Below, one piece after another: positions 22,834 to 35,208 of a DNA stretch of 64,000 nucleotides. The notes under the pieces were generated by a model, which saw nothing but the letters and a program-made list of their open reading frames with translations, was not told where the DNA came from and searched no databases. The translations under genes and the position numbers were made by a program. Every line of letters begins with the position of its first letter. Position 1 is the stretch's first letter. The DNA lies in contig OZ034971.1 of NCBI GenBank assembly GCA_964030785.1, positions 34,749,804-34,813,803 of the forward strand, given 5' to 3'. This DNA is from Siderastrea siderea. Lineage: Eukaryota; Cnidaria; Anthozoa; Scleractinia; Rhizangiidae.

Positions 22834-25335
22834 TTAGGAAATGCCATTTAGGAATGCCCATTCCTTAGGTAGAGAGTGGTTAACAGTACCATGTACATGT
22901 ACCCTGTGGAGTGACTTAAAGCATTTAAGAAATCCTTGGAAAGAAGGTGCCCACTCTTTTGTCTTGCAAAGCCAAATAAAATGCCTGGCTATAAGAAGGC
23001 AAAAATTGACTTGGTAGTGAGATTGTGAAGAATCAGGCCTCAAACCTAGTGCTAGAGTTCTATCCAAAGAAAAATCGTCTTTGATGATTTGAAGACGCAC
23101 TACCATCCTTTCCCAGAACAGCGCCGTTATAGGGCAGTTCCAAAAAAGGTGTATTAGTTTTTCGCATTCTTCTTTGCAGAAAGAGCACTACTAGGGGTCC
23201 TATTTTATTCGTATTTTGGTCAGGAAGTCATTTGTCGGTAATCTCCTATGTAGAAGTCTAAACTGGAATTCTCGAAGTTTCGTACTTTTTATGATTTTAG
23301 AGGCTAGTTGATAAGCAGCACTCCAATTTATATCGTTTTGCCTTAGGTTGCAGTCTTCGAGCCATTTGTGTTGGCTTAGGGTAGGAGTAGAGGCTTTCAT
23401 CGCTACGAGTCTGTCATACACGAATTTACTCGGTTTAATTTTTGACATTTGATTAATTTACTCAAGAAGCTTTCATATTCTTTGCAATTGTTTGTGAGGT
23501 CTCTTCGATTGCTTGTTTTCCAGAGAGATTTTAGGGCCGAGATGAGTCCAAAATATGTTAAAGGCTGAATCTTAAAGCCGTATTTCTTCTGCAGCTCTTG
23601 AAGGGAAAGAAAGTTGTTGTTGGTATCTTTCAAGTGTTTATTTTGCTAATGCCTCCGCGTCCCCATTCCTTATAGAAAATGGGGGAATTATTGATTCGTA
23701 TCAGGGAATTGAACCATAGGTTTTGTTCAAGAAAGTGCCTTTTGGATACTAACTGCTCTTCAACGTTTGTTTCTGCCCAAATTAGAAGAATTTCTTTTAA
23801 GAAACTGTCTGTTACGTTGAGCCATTTACCTGTGTCAGGTTGCTTGAAAAGGTTAATCGTAGCCAAACTTCTCGAGTTCAATGTCAAAGAAAAATTTTGA
23901 CTTTCCATGATTTTCAGTGTCCAGGTATTTTTTAATCCACGTCGCCTTTAAAGCTTTGTTAAAGGAGTGAATATCAATCATTTCGAGATCGCCGTCTGGA
24001 TAGTTGTTTATCATTATGTCGCGTTCTATTTTGTCGTTTTTCCCATTCTACAGAAACAGATAAAAGAGCTTGTTTATCTCTTTGATTATCATCTCGTTTG
24101 TGCACAGAGGCGCAGAGACGTAAACGAGTAGGGAGGCTACTAAGCTCTTTAGCACTGTGATTTGTCCAGTTATTGTTCGTCTTTGGTATTTCCAGTTGCT
24201 TAGTATGGTTATTATTTTTTCTAATTTTTCTTTGTAGTTTAGGAAAACAGCATTGTCAGGGTCCGTAGAAAACCATATCCCTAGAGATTTTGCTTTGTCT
24301 TTTTGCCATCTGAAATTTCTTTCTTTCTATCAACTTTATTGGTCTCAAAATTTACAATAATAATTAAAAAGGACCAAAAAGGAATTGCGCGAACGGGAAA
24401 ATAATGTTACCCATGCGAGGCGCAACCCTAAAAAAACTAGTATGGTGATAAAAATCTTAAATTAAAAAAAAAACACAATAAATCTAATTAATTACTTACT
24501 TCTGGAGCGAGAGTTTCATTTCTTCCGCTGTTTGAACCGATCCAGAGAGCTTCTGTTTTCTTACTGTTAAGCTTGAGGCCAGAGACTTCACCGAAGTTGT
24601 CGAGTACGTTAAGGGCAGCAGAGAGTGAGTCCTGTGAGACGTCAAGTATTAAAGTCGTGTCGTCTGCGTATTGGCTTAATTTAACTTCTCCATGTTGCAC
24701 AAAAATTTCTTTTGATATTTCGATTTCTTCGAAATGCCTTGGCTAGAATTTCCACGGAAAGGATGAAGAGATACGGGGATAAAAGGCAGCCTTGCCTCAT
24801 TCCTCTTCCAATTTTGAAAAAAAAACTGCTCGTCCAGCCATTATTCGAGACGCAGCTTTCTATGTTTCTGTAAAAGCATTTGATCCAGTTAATCATGCTG
24901 GGGCCGAAACCAAAATATTGAAGCGTTTTTGTAATGAAAGGCCATTCTATCGTGACAAAAGCTTTTTCAAAATCAAGAAATAAAAGCAGCCCTGGAATGT
25001 TTCTTTCCTTGGCAAAGCGAATTACACTGTCTATTAGTCGGATGTTTTCGCCTATAAATCTGTCTTTGATGAAACTGGTCTGGTCGTAACTGATTATGCT
25101 AGGAAGAACATTTTTCAGACGATTTGCGATTGACTTTGCAGCTAATTTATAGTTACAGTTGAGGAGGGTTAAGGGTCTCCAGTTCTTGATGTAGTGGGGC
25201 TCTGTGTCTTTCGTTGGGATGAGTTTGATAATGCCTTTTCACTGGATGATGGAAAGGCATCCCGTGTCGTACGAAACGTTGAGTGCTCTGATAAGTGGTT
25301 TTGATATCTTTCCAGAAAACTTTATAAAATTCAGC
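22834..25335 (-). mobile_element. L1/Tx1-like LINE ORF2 relic, minus
   Basis: Read right to left, the RT domain is well preserved. It begins KGIIKLIPTKDTEPHYIKNW at about 25237, then SYDQTSFIKDRFIGENIRLI, LLLFLDFEKAFVTIEW, GRGMRQGCLLSPYLFILSVE and SQYADDTTLILD (catalytic YADD near 24660), SGLKLNSKKTEALWIGS. Downstream are WQKDKAKSLGIWFSTD, ERDIMINNYPDGDLEMIDI, and finally a zinc-knuckle-like CSFCKEECEKLIHLFWNC near 23170-23120. Breaks include a one-base frameshift near 24715, a TAG near 24050, and a foreign insertion at 24325-24482. The 5' end meets a SINE at about 25340. It is inactive. Confidence 0.85.
24325..24482 (-). mobile_element. Insertion inside LINE (retroelement 3' tail?)
   Basis: This stretch interrupts the otherwise continuous LINE reading frame between SNSGRNETLAPE and WQKDKAK. 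On the minus strand it ends with AATAAAGTTGATAGAAAG, a polyadenylation-like signal, so it may be the 3' tail of another retroelement. Confidence 0.5.
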
Positions 25336-25344
25336 TGGTGGCTA

Positions 25345-25620
25345 AGGGGAGCAGGCATGGTGCAGTGAATGTGAGCACTCGCCTCCCACCAATGTAGCCC
25401 TGGTTCGATTCCCGGACTCGGTGTCATATTTGGGTTGAGTTTGTTGATGGTTCTCGTCCTTGCTCCGAGAGGTTTTTTTGCCAGGTGCTCCGGTTTTCCC
25501 GTCCCCTCAAAAACCAACAGTTCCAAATTCTAATTCGATCTAGGGGTCACCCTGATTAACCTAGAGTTAGCTTGGTGCTACCCACTCTAAACATTTAACA
25601 CTTAATGATTCTTCCCGAGG
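25345..25620 (+). mobile_element. tRNA-derived SINE
   Basis: The tRNA-like head has an A-box region (GGTGCAGTGAATGTGAGCAC) and an almost perfect B box GGTTCGATTCC at 25402-25412, followed by CGGACTCGGTGTCATATTTG, GGGTTGAGTTTGTTGATGG, CTCGTCCTTGCTCCGAGAGG and CTCAAAAACCAACAGTTCC. I recognise this body as a widespread anthozoan SINE type (memory only). It sits at the 5' edge of the LINE relic. Confidence 0.75.
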
Positions 25621-25644
25621 GAAACAGTTAATTTTGTTTCCCGA

Positions 25645-25691
25645 GAATCTCAATGTTTCCCGAGGCGAAGCCGAGGGAAGCATTGAGATTC
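25645..25691. repeat. 22-bp imperfect hairpin
   Basis: GAATCTCAATGTTTCCCGAG and its near reverse complement are separated by GAA, with three mismatches in 22. It forms the 3' boundary of the Crypton-like fragment and may be the end of another element. Confidence 0.6.
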
Positions 25692-26190
25692 GAGCACAAC
25701 GAAGAGATTAGAAGACGTAATGTGAGCGCAGAAGAGGACTGATCATATGACGAGTAGGTTTTCGCCAAGTCCTCTTTCTTTATTGGTTCATGATGATCGA
25801 CTTTGGCAAACTCTTGTCGTTTATGTTGAACCACAACTGCTGCAAATACTTGGTTAGACTGTTCAAAAGCACCGTCGGCAATGATGTTAAACCCTCTTTT
25901 CCGGTTAAAGTATCGTTGCAGGCCAAAGCGAATGCTTGTTAGTACTGTCTTCTTGTTTCCTCCGGTTTTTTTCCTTGATTAGGATAAAAGTGAACAAGGA
26001 GTTCGTTTAGTTCTTCTTTTGAAATTTCGTCAAAATTCTGGAGATTGCCAGGATATTTCTCTCCGCAGAAGGCTTTTAATGTAGGCAAGGCAGTTTTTGT
26101 CGCTGACTGTGTGTTTTTGGAATCTTTCTCTTCCACAAGGCCGGCAATTTTTTGTCGCAACAAATCAGCAAAGCGTAAAAGAGTCGCCAT
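25692..26190 (-). mobile_element. Crypton-type recombinase N-terminal relic, minus
   Basis: It begins with ATG (MATLLRFADLLRQKIAGLVE), then ISKEELNELLVHFYPNQG, after which a run of A bases near 25970 shifts the frame. The other frame continues KKTVLTSIRFGLQRYFN, GFNIIADGAFEQSNQVF and AKVDHHEPIKKEDLAKTYSS. The order LNxxLxxFY, then LxRYL, DxxFxxSNxVF and PIxxEDLxKxY fits the N-terminal half of DUF3504/KIAA1958-like tyrosine recombinases related to Cryptons. The catalytic half is missing, so it is dead. Confidence 0.65.
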
Positions 26191-26700
26191 TGTAATGCAG
26201 AACTTTGAAAAACGCGCTGGTCAAACGCTATGATCACACCACCTTCAATCACGTTCTGTTCACGCGCAACGGCGGTCTTCGGCCAACATTCGCGGGTAAC
26301 ATTGCATTGTTACCCTCAGACGTAATAGACTTGTTGCCAGCTCATAGACTTTTGGCGGGAAACAGTTTCATTGTTAGATGTCATGTGATCCCGAACTGAC
26401 CAAAGAGAGCGCCCGCTATTAGAGGAAAAATTTCACCTATATAAAAATGTTATTTATTATTTTGTTTAATGTAAACTATAAGCACATTCAAAACTTCTGC
26501 AAGTCCTGTCTCATCCTAGAAGATAGTACCGCGAAGTATAGTAACCTTCAGTTTCGTTATGAGATTCAGTATTCAGTTTTCTACCTTAAGGCAAAAGCAC
26601 AAGAGTCCATTCAAACTCAACTGCAAACGCAAAATGCAAAGCGCTTGGATAGCTGTGCTCACGCTGGCTTTTCATTGAGTTACTCTTTATCCTTTTTTTC
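26191..26700. other. Intergenic, no gene seen
   Basis: Upstream flank of the Crypton-like relic and left flank of a LINE; nothing further recognised. Confidence 0.4.
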
Positions 26701-28341
26701 AGAGAAGACTTGAATATTGCCTTATTAGCGACGAGCGACGATTGCCAAGATGAAATTCAAAGACCTGATATTATTCCTTCGATGAACTCCGACCATTCGG
26801 CATTTTTTTTCCATTTTAAAGTACAGACAAACCGGAGCATGGTCCCTCTTTTTGGAGGTTTAATGCCAGTCTCGTGGATGAGGACGATTTTGTTACATTG
26901 ATAAATGAAAGTGTGCTTATGGGTTTAAACGAATTCAATGAAGTTACAGATAAGAGACTGTTGTGGAATTTAATTAAGTACGTGAGTAGACAAGGTTCAA
27001 TCAAATACAGCAGAAGAAAAAGTGTACAAATAGAATATAATACTATTTACGAACATTTAGCAAAAGGTGGAATAATCCGATCAAAAGCCATTTGGTATGA
27101 GAAGGCGTATAAGAAAGCTAAAAGCTCCATTCGAAAAGTTTTTAACAATAAAGGAGTTGTAATCACAGATCCTAAGAAAATCCTGCAGGATATTCAGTCC
27201 ATCCAAGGATATGTCAACCGCGTTTTTATAGAACTCTCTGATGATGACGCTCGAATCTGTAATGGGAAATTAACGGTTGACGAGTGTTAATTATAAAAGA
27301 GTCTTCAGCTATTTGAAAGTGATAAGTCACCAGGCGGACAGATTAACAGTATAATTTTTTTTAGAGCTTTTGGCATATACTAGGAAATCTAGTGGTAGAC
27401 AGCTTAAACTATTCTTATGACTATGGTGAGTTATCAAACTCTCAGAGGAAAGCCATCACAACCTTATTGAGAAAAAAATAGACAAGCACTAGAGTACGTA
27501 AAAGTAAAGATATTAATTCTTAAAGATGATGTGACTGGCTTTTTGAAAAACGACCTCTCTCTAGCAACATTTCTCAGGTTTATAGAAGATTGTGGAACTT
27601 GTTCTGGCCTCAAGACTACTTACGATATAATGCTGTCACGTAATCGTGCCTATATTTCACAAGAAGACAATTCCACTTTAGGCAACATAAATATTAAAAA
27701 AAAAACTGTAAAAATCTTGAGAGTACACTTCACCTATGACTTTCGGGCCAAAAGCTGAACGTTGATGAGTTAATTAGTGCATTAAAATGGAGGTGGAGGG
27801 ATCTAGCTAATATGGGGAGAATTCAAAATGTCAAAACCTTTGTCATCCCAATTTTCTTATATTGAGTGAGCTTGTTATCATAAGATAAGGAATTTGTGAA
27901 AGATGTAAACGAAATTATCTTTGGTTTAACATGTCACGTGACCAAACTTATGCATTAAGGCAGAAGAAGACGTCAAGATTAACATTCAGGAAAATTTCAA
28001 CCTGGTCTAGGTAATATAGCCGAAGATATTAAGTGTGAACCATATTTTCCGAACAGACTTTAAGCCCAGGCCTTAAACTATTTGAGTGGAAGGGGAAGGA
28101 TAAAGTTAAACGATTTGCTCTTTTTAGTGATGTTGAAGAGGGAGGACTTAAAGCCCTACATTTAGATTCTATAATTGAAACACAGAGGGTAAAGAAATTA
28201 GCAAGCGACCAACCAAGCGGCTGTAAAACTATTCTTCTGCATTACTTAAAACCTGTTGGAGGTAAATTTGTCTTGTGTTGCAGCTTTGATTTGAAGAAAT
28301 TGACTATAAAGGTCAAAATATTTTATGAAGAAATTGCTTAA

Positions 28342-30530
28342 GAGCGACTTCCAGTAACAATCAAGCAAAATCTCAATTACGTGGCAGTAGTTGAAAAATA
28401 GATTTCTTTCGTATTTTGCACATCATTAAGTATTAGTAAACCTAGAAACCTGAAGTGGTTCGTTTTTTCCCAGAAGGGCTTTATTTTCCAAAGAAACGAG
28501 GAATCGATTCTCGGGTTCGAGAGATCAAAATCACAGGAAGTTCATCTTGAAAATCAGTACTATAGACTTGCATCGCGCTTGTAAACTAAAGCGCAGAGAA
28601 AAAGTTAGCCACTTTCTATCGACAGAGCAAATCTTTTTCATTAACTAGACAGTTGTGAAACAGCAGTAGCGGAATCTACTGAACACAAACAATTCTAAAC
28701 TAAAAGGCAGGTTTTGATGATCACGTAGAAACTGATTTGGAACCTAACTTCTGTGAAATAATTCAACATGTGGCATAATTCTAAATGGTCTCAATTCTCA
28801 TTCAATCAACAGCACAAACATTGATATAAACCATACCTTGAAACTGGCTTGTGGTATCCATGCTACTTTGTTTGGGACCACTTCGAACTCAGCAAAGTTT
28901 AAACAAATGGGGCTTAGTGAAGTTGAATTTTGCCGTACACAAAAACACGGGAAAATTTGCTTCTTTAACCAAACTGGCTGGCTCTACTTCATTCTTGTTA
29001 AGTTCCAGTGTTAAAATTCTTTTTGCGTTCCAAAACGAGGAAGAAAAATCCCGAAATAGTCGATTTTTAAGTTTCAAAACTTCCGTTCCTTCGTGTGCAA
29101 ATCTTGTTTGTCATTTGATTGCATTGCGTTACCAAATAACCGTGACTAAATGGTGTAACCAAATTTGGATATATTATGTCACAGGTGTAGCAGGTTAGCT
29201 GTCACGTTTTGTTGTGGTTTGCACAGAGAGCTCACTACGATAACACCAGCATCCATCAACTTTTTTCTCTTCCCTCTACATTTTTTGAGGTTAACTGAGC
29301 ATTTTAGTTTGAAGCCACCATCAAGCATCAAGCAACGAAGAAGAAAAGAGAGATTGTGTAGCTTAACACGGAAATTTTGGTGTATTTCGGGATGTGGCAA
29401 AGTTGAACTGCATTAACCCTATTCTGCCTGGGCTTTTTTGAGTTTCTGAGCGTGGGGGGGGGGGGGGGCACAAAGTGCCCCCCTATAGATCTCGAAAAGT
29501 ATTGCAACTCTTGCGATGAAACTTGGCACGTTTGTAGCACGTCATTAGCTTAACAGATTGGGCCTATGACGTGTCACTTATAACCTGTCGTGACGACACA
29601 ATAACGTCACAAATCCGCCATTTTGAATTTGAGGCCGCCATCTTGAATCCCAAACCTGCAGTCACACAGCTGACAATGACGTCACCAAAAAATATATGAT
29701 TTTGTTCTAAGAAACATACTTCGTCAAAACAAGCACACAAAAGTAAAAAATTATCTTCTTCATACAAACGAAGAGGGAAAACCTGAAAAAAGACTGAAAA
29801 AAGACAGAAAATAGTCAAAATACACTTCTGAGAAGACGGTTGCTATGGAAACGTCAATCATCGTAGACACGTCATTGACACAGGAAAATTTCCTCTGATA
29901 AATTTTATAATTCGTTAAAGTCAGCGCGGGCACAATGTGACCCCCCCCCCCCCCTCCCCACCCCAGGCAGAATAGGGTTAAGCCCCATTTGTTAAAATTC
30001 GCTGTGTTCGAAGTTTTGCCACATACAGCAGCATGGATATCCCAAGCCAGTTTCAAGGTATAGTTTAGTTCAATGTTTTTTCTGTCTATTGAACGTGGGG
30101 GTATGGCACATGATAAATTATTTCACCGAAGTTTGGTTCCAAATCAGTTTCTACGTGAATATGAGAACCTGCCTTTTAGTTTAGAATTGTTTGTGCTCAT
30201 TAAATTTCGCTACTGCTGTTTTGGAACTGTCTAGGTAATGAAAAACACTTGTTCTGTTAATAAGAAGTGTCTATCTTTTTCTCTGCGCCTTAGTTTACCA
30301 GCGCAATGCAAGTTTATAGTACTGATTTTCAAGAATAATTTCCTGTGATTTTGACCTCTCGAACCCGAGAATCGATTTCCTCGTTTTTTTTCGAAAATAA
30401 AGCGCTTTCTGGGGAAACGAACCGCATCAGGTTTCCTAGTTTTACCAATTGCCATTTATGTGCAAATTATGAAAGAAATCGATTGTTCAGCTTCTGCCAC
30501 CGAATGCTCGATGTTTTCTGGAAGTCGCTC
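28342..30530. mobile_element. Long-TIR DNA element, copy 1 (~1.6 kb plus nested MITE)
   Basis: The ends are GAGCGACTTCCAG and its inverse CTGGAAGTCGCTC, flanked by TTAA on both sides (28338-28341, 30531-30534). The arms stay complementary for roughly 590 bp (for example TAGTACTGATTTTCAAGA in the right arm against TCTTGAAAATCAGTACTATA in the left). No transposase frame is present. A piggyBac-like MITE (29413-29981) sits in the right arm. The uninterrupted host duplicate at 30846-30865 (GAAATTGCTTAAAAAG) is an empty site with a single TTAA. Long TIRs, GAG ends and a 4-bp duplication recall Sola-type elements; that assignment is tentative. Confidence 0.8.
29413..29981. mobile_element. piggyBac-like MITE, copy B
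   Basis: TTAACCCTATTCTGCCTGG at the left, CCAGGCAGAATAGGGTTAA at the right, reversed in orientation relative to copies A and C. It is nested in the long-TIR element. The second long-TIR copy has the intact target (GGGGCTTAATGAAGTTC at about 38984-39000), confirming TTAA as the target site. Confidence 0.88.
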
Positions 30531-31980
30531 TTAAAACGTTTCACAACATGCTTCGCGGCAAGTATGAAGGATAAAAGTAGAGGAGATTTTTCAAAAAAAT
30601 ATCTTATGGAATAATAAGTTCTTTTTTTATCAGATATTGAAGATGGAGGACTTAAAGCCCCACATTTAGATTCTATAATTGAAACACAGAGGGTATTTTG
30701 CTCCAAGAAATTAGCAAGCGATCAACCGAGTGGTTGTAAAAATATTTTTAATTCTGCATTACTTAAAACCCTTTCGAGGTAACTTTTGTCTGGTGTTGCA
30801 GGTTCGATTTGAAGAAATTGACAGTAAAGCTCCCAACATTTTATGAAGAAATTGCTTAAAAAGTTTCGAAAATCATGCAAGTATGCAGGATACAAGAAGA
30901 GGGGAATTTAAAAAATATATATTTTATGGAATACTAAGTTCATTTTTATCAGAGGGCAAGCCTGTGTATTTTAGAAATCTTGCAGAAAAAAGAATTCTTA
31001 GAATGATTTAATTTCCGACAACAATGAACTTAATATCATCAAAAACAAGTTGAGAGAACTAACCCTTTAGCCGTTAGATGCCCTTAGACTGCCAGTTGAA
31101 TGGCGTGAATCATGAAAAAAGTCCGCTTATACAGGTGAAGATCCCTGTAATATGCATGAGATAAAGCTATGTTTAAACGGGCAAAATGTTTTAATCGAAA
31201 CGAACTTCGGAATAGAATCATCCCTTTGCAATGGAAAGAGATTCACAGCTTGCCATTTCGCGTTGCCTTGGATACGAAATCATCTCCGGTGTGCTCCTTT
31301 TGTGGTGAAATGGACTAGTCCCTTGATTCCCATTATTTTAAGAATTTTTGGATTGAGGTTATAAAATGGTTGATGATCATGCAGTTAAGATTCAACACCT
31401 TTCTGACAAAGATATTTAATTCCAAAATTAAAATGGTTCACCTCTTCAAGACAATGATCGCCAAATCAAATAGCAAATTGTCGGGTCATAATACGAAATG
31501 GGGCAAGTACAAAACAGGTTAATGTATGATCTTCACCGTTGCTGCGTCATATCAGCAGTATCAACTCTAGATGTAAATAAAGGTAACATGTACTGAGGTG
31601 TTTGTATGTAAATGTAGGTGTGCGTAGTGTGTGTCTGATTGCTTGTAATTATAAATGTATAACAAAAACACAGTATGTAGCTATTGAAATCAATAAAAAA
31701 TTATGAAATACATAAAAGTTCTTGTTGTAAAAGACATTTTCAAAACCACGATTTGTATATGTGATAGGACTACATGCTGTCCAATGCTGTCCAATTTTTC
31801 TTATACTTATTATTTGTTATTTTTAGTTGCCCAGGACACCCATTTATAACGTCTTTTGCTGACAGGTTTACCCTAGTAAAACACTTTAGAGGTAACTGAA
31901 TGAACAAAAAAAATTCCGAGGACATGGCTGTAGGCCGTGTCCAATTTGGCTGTCAGACTGAAGATTTTTTGAATCCAATT

Positions 31981-32157
31981 ACAGTCAACTCTCGCCTTGC
32001 GGACACCTCGCTATTGCGAACATACCGCTATAACATACAGGAGCTGAAGTCCCGGGGAATAAGAATTACCGAAAAATGCTCCCGCTGTTACGGACTCTCT
32101 CTATTATGGACACCAAATTGCGGTCCTGATGGTCTCCGCTATAACGAGAGTTGACTA
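31981..32157. mobile_element. Short pogo/mariner-like MITE
   Basis: CAGTCAACTCTCG at the left and CGAGAGTTGACTA at the right, with internal TTGCGGACACC and CCGCTATAAC motifs, and TA at the borders. It is about 175 bp and non-coding. TA targets suggest the mariner/pogo group. Confidence 0.65.
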
Positions 32158-32513
32158 TTTCCAAATTGGACAAGCAAGTAGTCATCCAACCTATTAATAA
32201 TATATAGCTAGTCAATTAATCCAGCAACGTCAGCAAAGCTATTACCCTTGAAGAAAGGCCGACTGAAATGTTGAGAATTTTTTAATTTCCTTATTACACC
32301 CATTTTAAAACCACTGGTGATCCTTGCAATCTGGCTGATTTTCAACAGTGCGATTTATTCACGAATCGCACAATTTTTGGCTCTAAATCCAATCTATTTC
32401 ATGGCTTACCGGCACCAGCCAATCAGATTGAAGAAAAATATGGGACAAATAAAGTCATTTTGGGGGGAAATTTTGCCGTTTCTTTTTGCCAAATTCCCCC
32501 TTTCCAGATAAAC
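32158..32513. other. Intergenic flank of Crypton relic
   Basis: No recognisable feature other than AT-rich sequence directly upstream of the Crypton-like reading frame. Confidence 0.4.
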
Positions 32514-34150
32514 ATGGATGAATTCAATTACTTTGTCTTACAGTTTTTAAACTACGACAAAGTTCTCCTTGCTGCTGAACAATTACTTGCAGATGATTTT
32601 CTAACTTTTGATGTCAGTTTGAATCAAATGGTCGCCGACTCTTCTCCAAATATTGCTGCAGTTCCGCACGGTCTCGAGTCCACCGAAACAAAACACAAAC
32701 AACAACAACAACATCCCAACAAAACTAAGCAGCAGACGTTTCAAGATTTCCTGTAGTTTCAAACGAAGATATCGAAGAGCTAAAGCCTGTTGCGATAAAC
32801 ATAAATACTTCCCCCTCGACAAAACAGCGAATGAATGTTTTTAATTCGTGATGCTCCCCCCCCCCCCGCCATCTTGACATCAACATTGAAAAAATGGCGC
32901 CTGGAAAACTTGTCAAGGTCCTGAGCAAGTTTTATGCAGAAGTTAAGAAAATGGACGGGGGATGATTACGAGCCAGAATGGCTTAAAATCATGCCGAGTT
33001 CCATTGGGATATACTTAAAGAAAAAAGGTTATCCAGTGAGCATCGTACGGTCGAGGGAGGTACACAACTCTCAGGAAATACTTAACGCGAAGGCGATTTC
33101 CCCGTGCCAACAGGGGAGAGGTAAACGACCAAACAAATTCCAGCCACTAACACCAGACGAAGCCCTATGGGCTTGCCAATAGAAAAGTCTTGACAAATGT
33201 CAACTTTAAAAATTTGAATGCCCAACTTGGTTTAAGAGGTCGCCAGGAACACTACGACGCCTATGTCAAGGACCTTGTCGTAAGAAAACGGGAGACGGAA
33301 GCGAGATGGTTGAGTTCCGTGAGGGGCCGACAAACATAAGAAAAGGTAGACTTGTTATCAGACGAAAAACCGCACCACAAGCAATGTGCAGCACCGATGG
33401 CGGCGAACATGACCCAGTGCGACTGTTCAAGCTCTGGTTGAACAAACGACCAGAAGGAATGAAGGACAACGGGCCGCTCTACTTGAGCATAATTAACCGT
33501 CCAAAATCAAAGGATGTCTGGTACACAAAAATCCGAATAGGCCAAAATTCAATCGGCAACATTATCAAGTCCATGGCTTCCTAACAAGAAGATTACGAAC
33601 CACAGCATGAAAAAACACTCGTCACCAAACTGAAGAAATCTGGTCAGCCGCGCCATGTCATCTGTGAAAAAGACGAAAATGAAAGAAAGGAAATTTTTCA
33701 CATAATTAGTGGATTCAACAAAGGGTCAAGCCAAAATAGTGCAAGCGAATCCTCAAAAGTCAGCCAAAATAGTGCAAATGGGGCCGCCTCAAATCAAGCG
33801 ATTGCCGTCAAACAACAAGCTCCTCCGTCATCTATTCCCCATATTCAACAACAGTCCCAGATGTATCAGGCAATGTGTTTCAACTCTGCATTTCAGCCTG
33901 CTGGATTTCCAGGATTCTAACCTGGCGTTGCTTCCCAGTACATGGCAGCTTTCGCCAGCAGTTGAGCCCCGGTTCCAGCACAAAATTACTCCGGTTGTTT
34001 GTCAGTTTCAGTTACTCCAAAGAAGCCCAGAGGTGTCCGAAACCACAGAAAAAGCGAAGGGCTTACATTATTGAGTCAGAGGATGATGAAGTGGGCATTT
34101 TTTGGAGAGTTTCTAAATCGCTCTCATCTGCTGTGGCTTGGCAACTTTGA
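32514..34150 (+). mobile_element. Crypton-type tyrosine recombinase relic, plus
   Basis: The frame starts MDEFNYFVLQFLNYDKVLL and continues in fragments: VSNEDIEELKPVAININ and PSTKQRMNVFNSW (~32760-32840), DGDDYEPEWLKIMPSSIGIY and LKKKGYPVSIVRSREVHNSQ (~32950-33065), EILNAKAI, GRGKRPNKFQPLTPDE, FKNLNAQLGLRGRQEHYDAY (~33208-33270), EHDPVRLFKLWLNKRPEG and GPLYLSIINRPKSKDVWYTK (~33405-33530), IGQNSIGNIIKSMA. This order matches DUF3504/KIAA1958-like recombinases of Crypton origin. At least three frameshifts or stops break it. Cryptons lack inverted repeats, and none are seen. The Gln-rich tail ends near 34150. Confidence 0.8.
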
Positions 34151-35090
34151 ATGACTGTTCAAAAACTGTTTTCTTTTACCCAGGAGTGAGTTTTGTCACA
34201 CGACATTATTATTTGCATAATTTATGCAACAGCGTCTCCGGTTCCACTTTTTTAAAAACCGGGTTTCCTGAACAGATAAATAAATATTAATATTGACAAA
34301 AAACTGTGTGATTTCAAAATGGATGTAATAAAGTGGTAGTTGAACTTCGTGTCGTGCAATTTTGGTTTGAAATCATACTCGTGATTTTAAATCGAACTCG
34401 ACCTTTTGAAATAACGCGTAAGAATTCAGACCAAATTGTAATCCAGTCAGTTCAATTACCATTATAGAATACCAACAGTAAAATGCCAACATGGAATAAC
34501 AACAATATAATAAAAAAGAAAATACTGTAAATTTCAAAAGTGTAAAAAAAAATTGAGGAATGTTTTTAATAAGCTCATTTTCAAAATATTCATGAAGAAT
34601 AAAGTATAGTGTGTACAAATAACCCATGCGATAAGGATGGGGAAAATTGCAATAAGAAAAAAATTGCAATTAAATTTTGCCAAGCTGACTTGTTAAAAAA
34701 TGAGAGGTATTTTTTCGCTGTCCGTAACCTTTCACTCTTAATTCTGTTGCTTTCGCCTTAAGTTGTTGCCAGGAATTTGCAAATTCACGATTGCGCAAAA
34801 TACTGTAGTTTCTGCCACAGTTTTGAAATGGCGGTCCAAAGAGCACTGCAAGACAGCCAGACTTTCTGGTTAATATTCGTCACCAGCTTTTTTCGAATTT
34901 TAGCATAAAAACGACAAAGGATTGCATTTAGCTCATGGTGAGGAAAATAATCTAACTTTCCCACTTCGTTACGCTGACTTTCCACTAGTTGACTAAACCT
35001 TCAGCCAAGCTTTTGTACTCTTGGAGGTGTTTTGGTTTTGGTTTTGGTTCTTAGGTTAGCAAGTTCCTCTTCTGGCAACGTAGGAAATCA
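34151..35090. other. Intergenic, no gene seen
   Basis: AT-rich, no domain-bearing frame and no repeat structure recognised. Confidence 0.45.
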
Positions 35091-35094
35091 CTCA

Positions 35095-35102
35095 TGGTAA
35101 TG

Positions 35103-35153
<51 letters not shown>

Positions 35154-35155
35154 GT

Positions 35156-35206
<51 letters not shown>
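35095..35206. repeat. (TAA)n microsatellite
   Basis: About 35 TAA/AAT units with one interruption. Confidence 0.95.

Positions 35207-35208
<2 letters not shown>

Larger units (their letters stand above)
26700..31700 (+). mobile_element. L1/Tx1-like LINE relic, plus, interrupted
   Basis: Pieces of one ORF2 in order: the end of an APE endonuclease (PDIIPSMNSDHSAFFFHF at ~26780), GPSFWRFNASLVDEDDFVTL, YSRRKSVQIEYNTIYEHL, an RT remnant (SLQLFESDKSPG-like at ~27300, DDVTGFLKNDLSLATFLRF with a degenerate YADD at ~27530), EGGLKALHLDSIIETQR at ~28140, and after the long-TIR insertion VALDTKSSPVCSFCGEMD at ~31260-31310. The 3' end is A-rich near 31690. Frameshifts and deletions are frequent. An internal ~320-bp segment is tandemly duplicated (28130-28341 plus 30535-30640, and 30640-30950). 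Confidence 0.8.
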
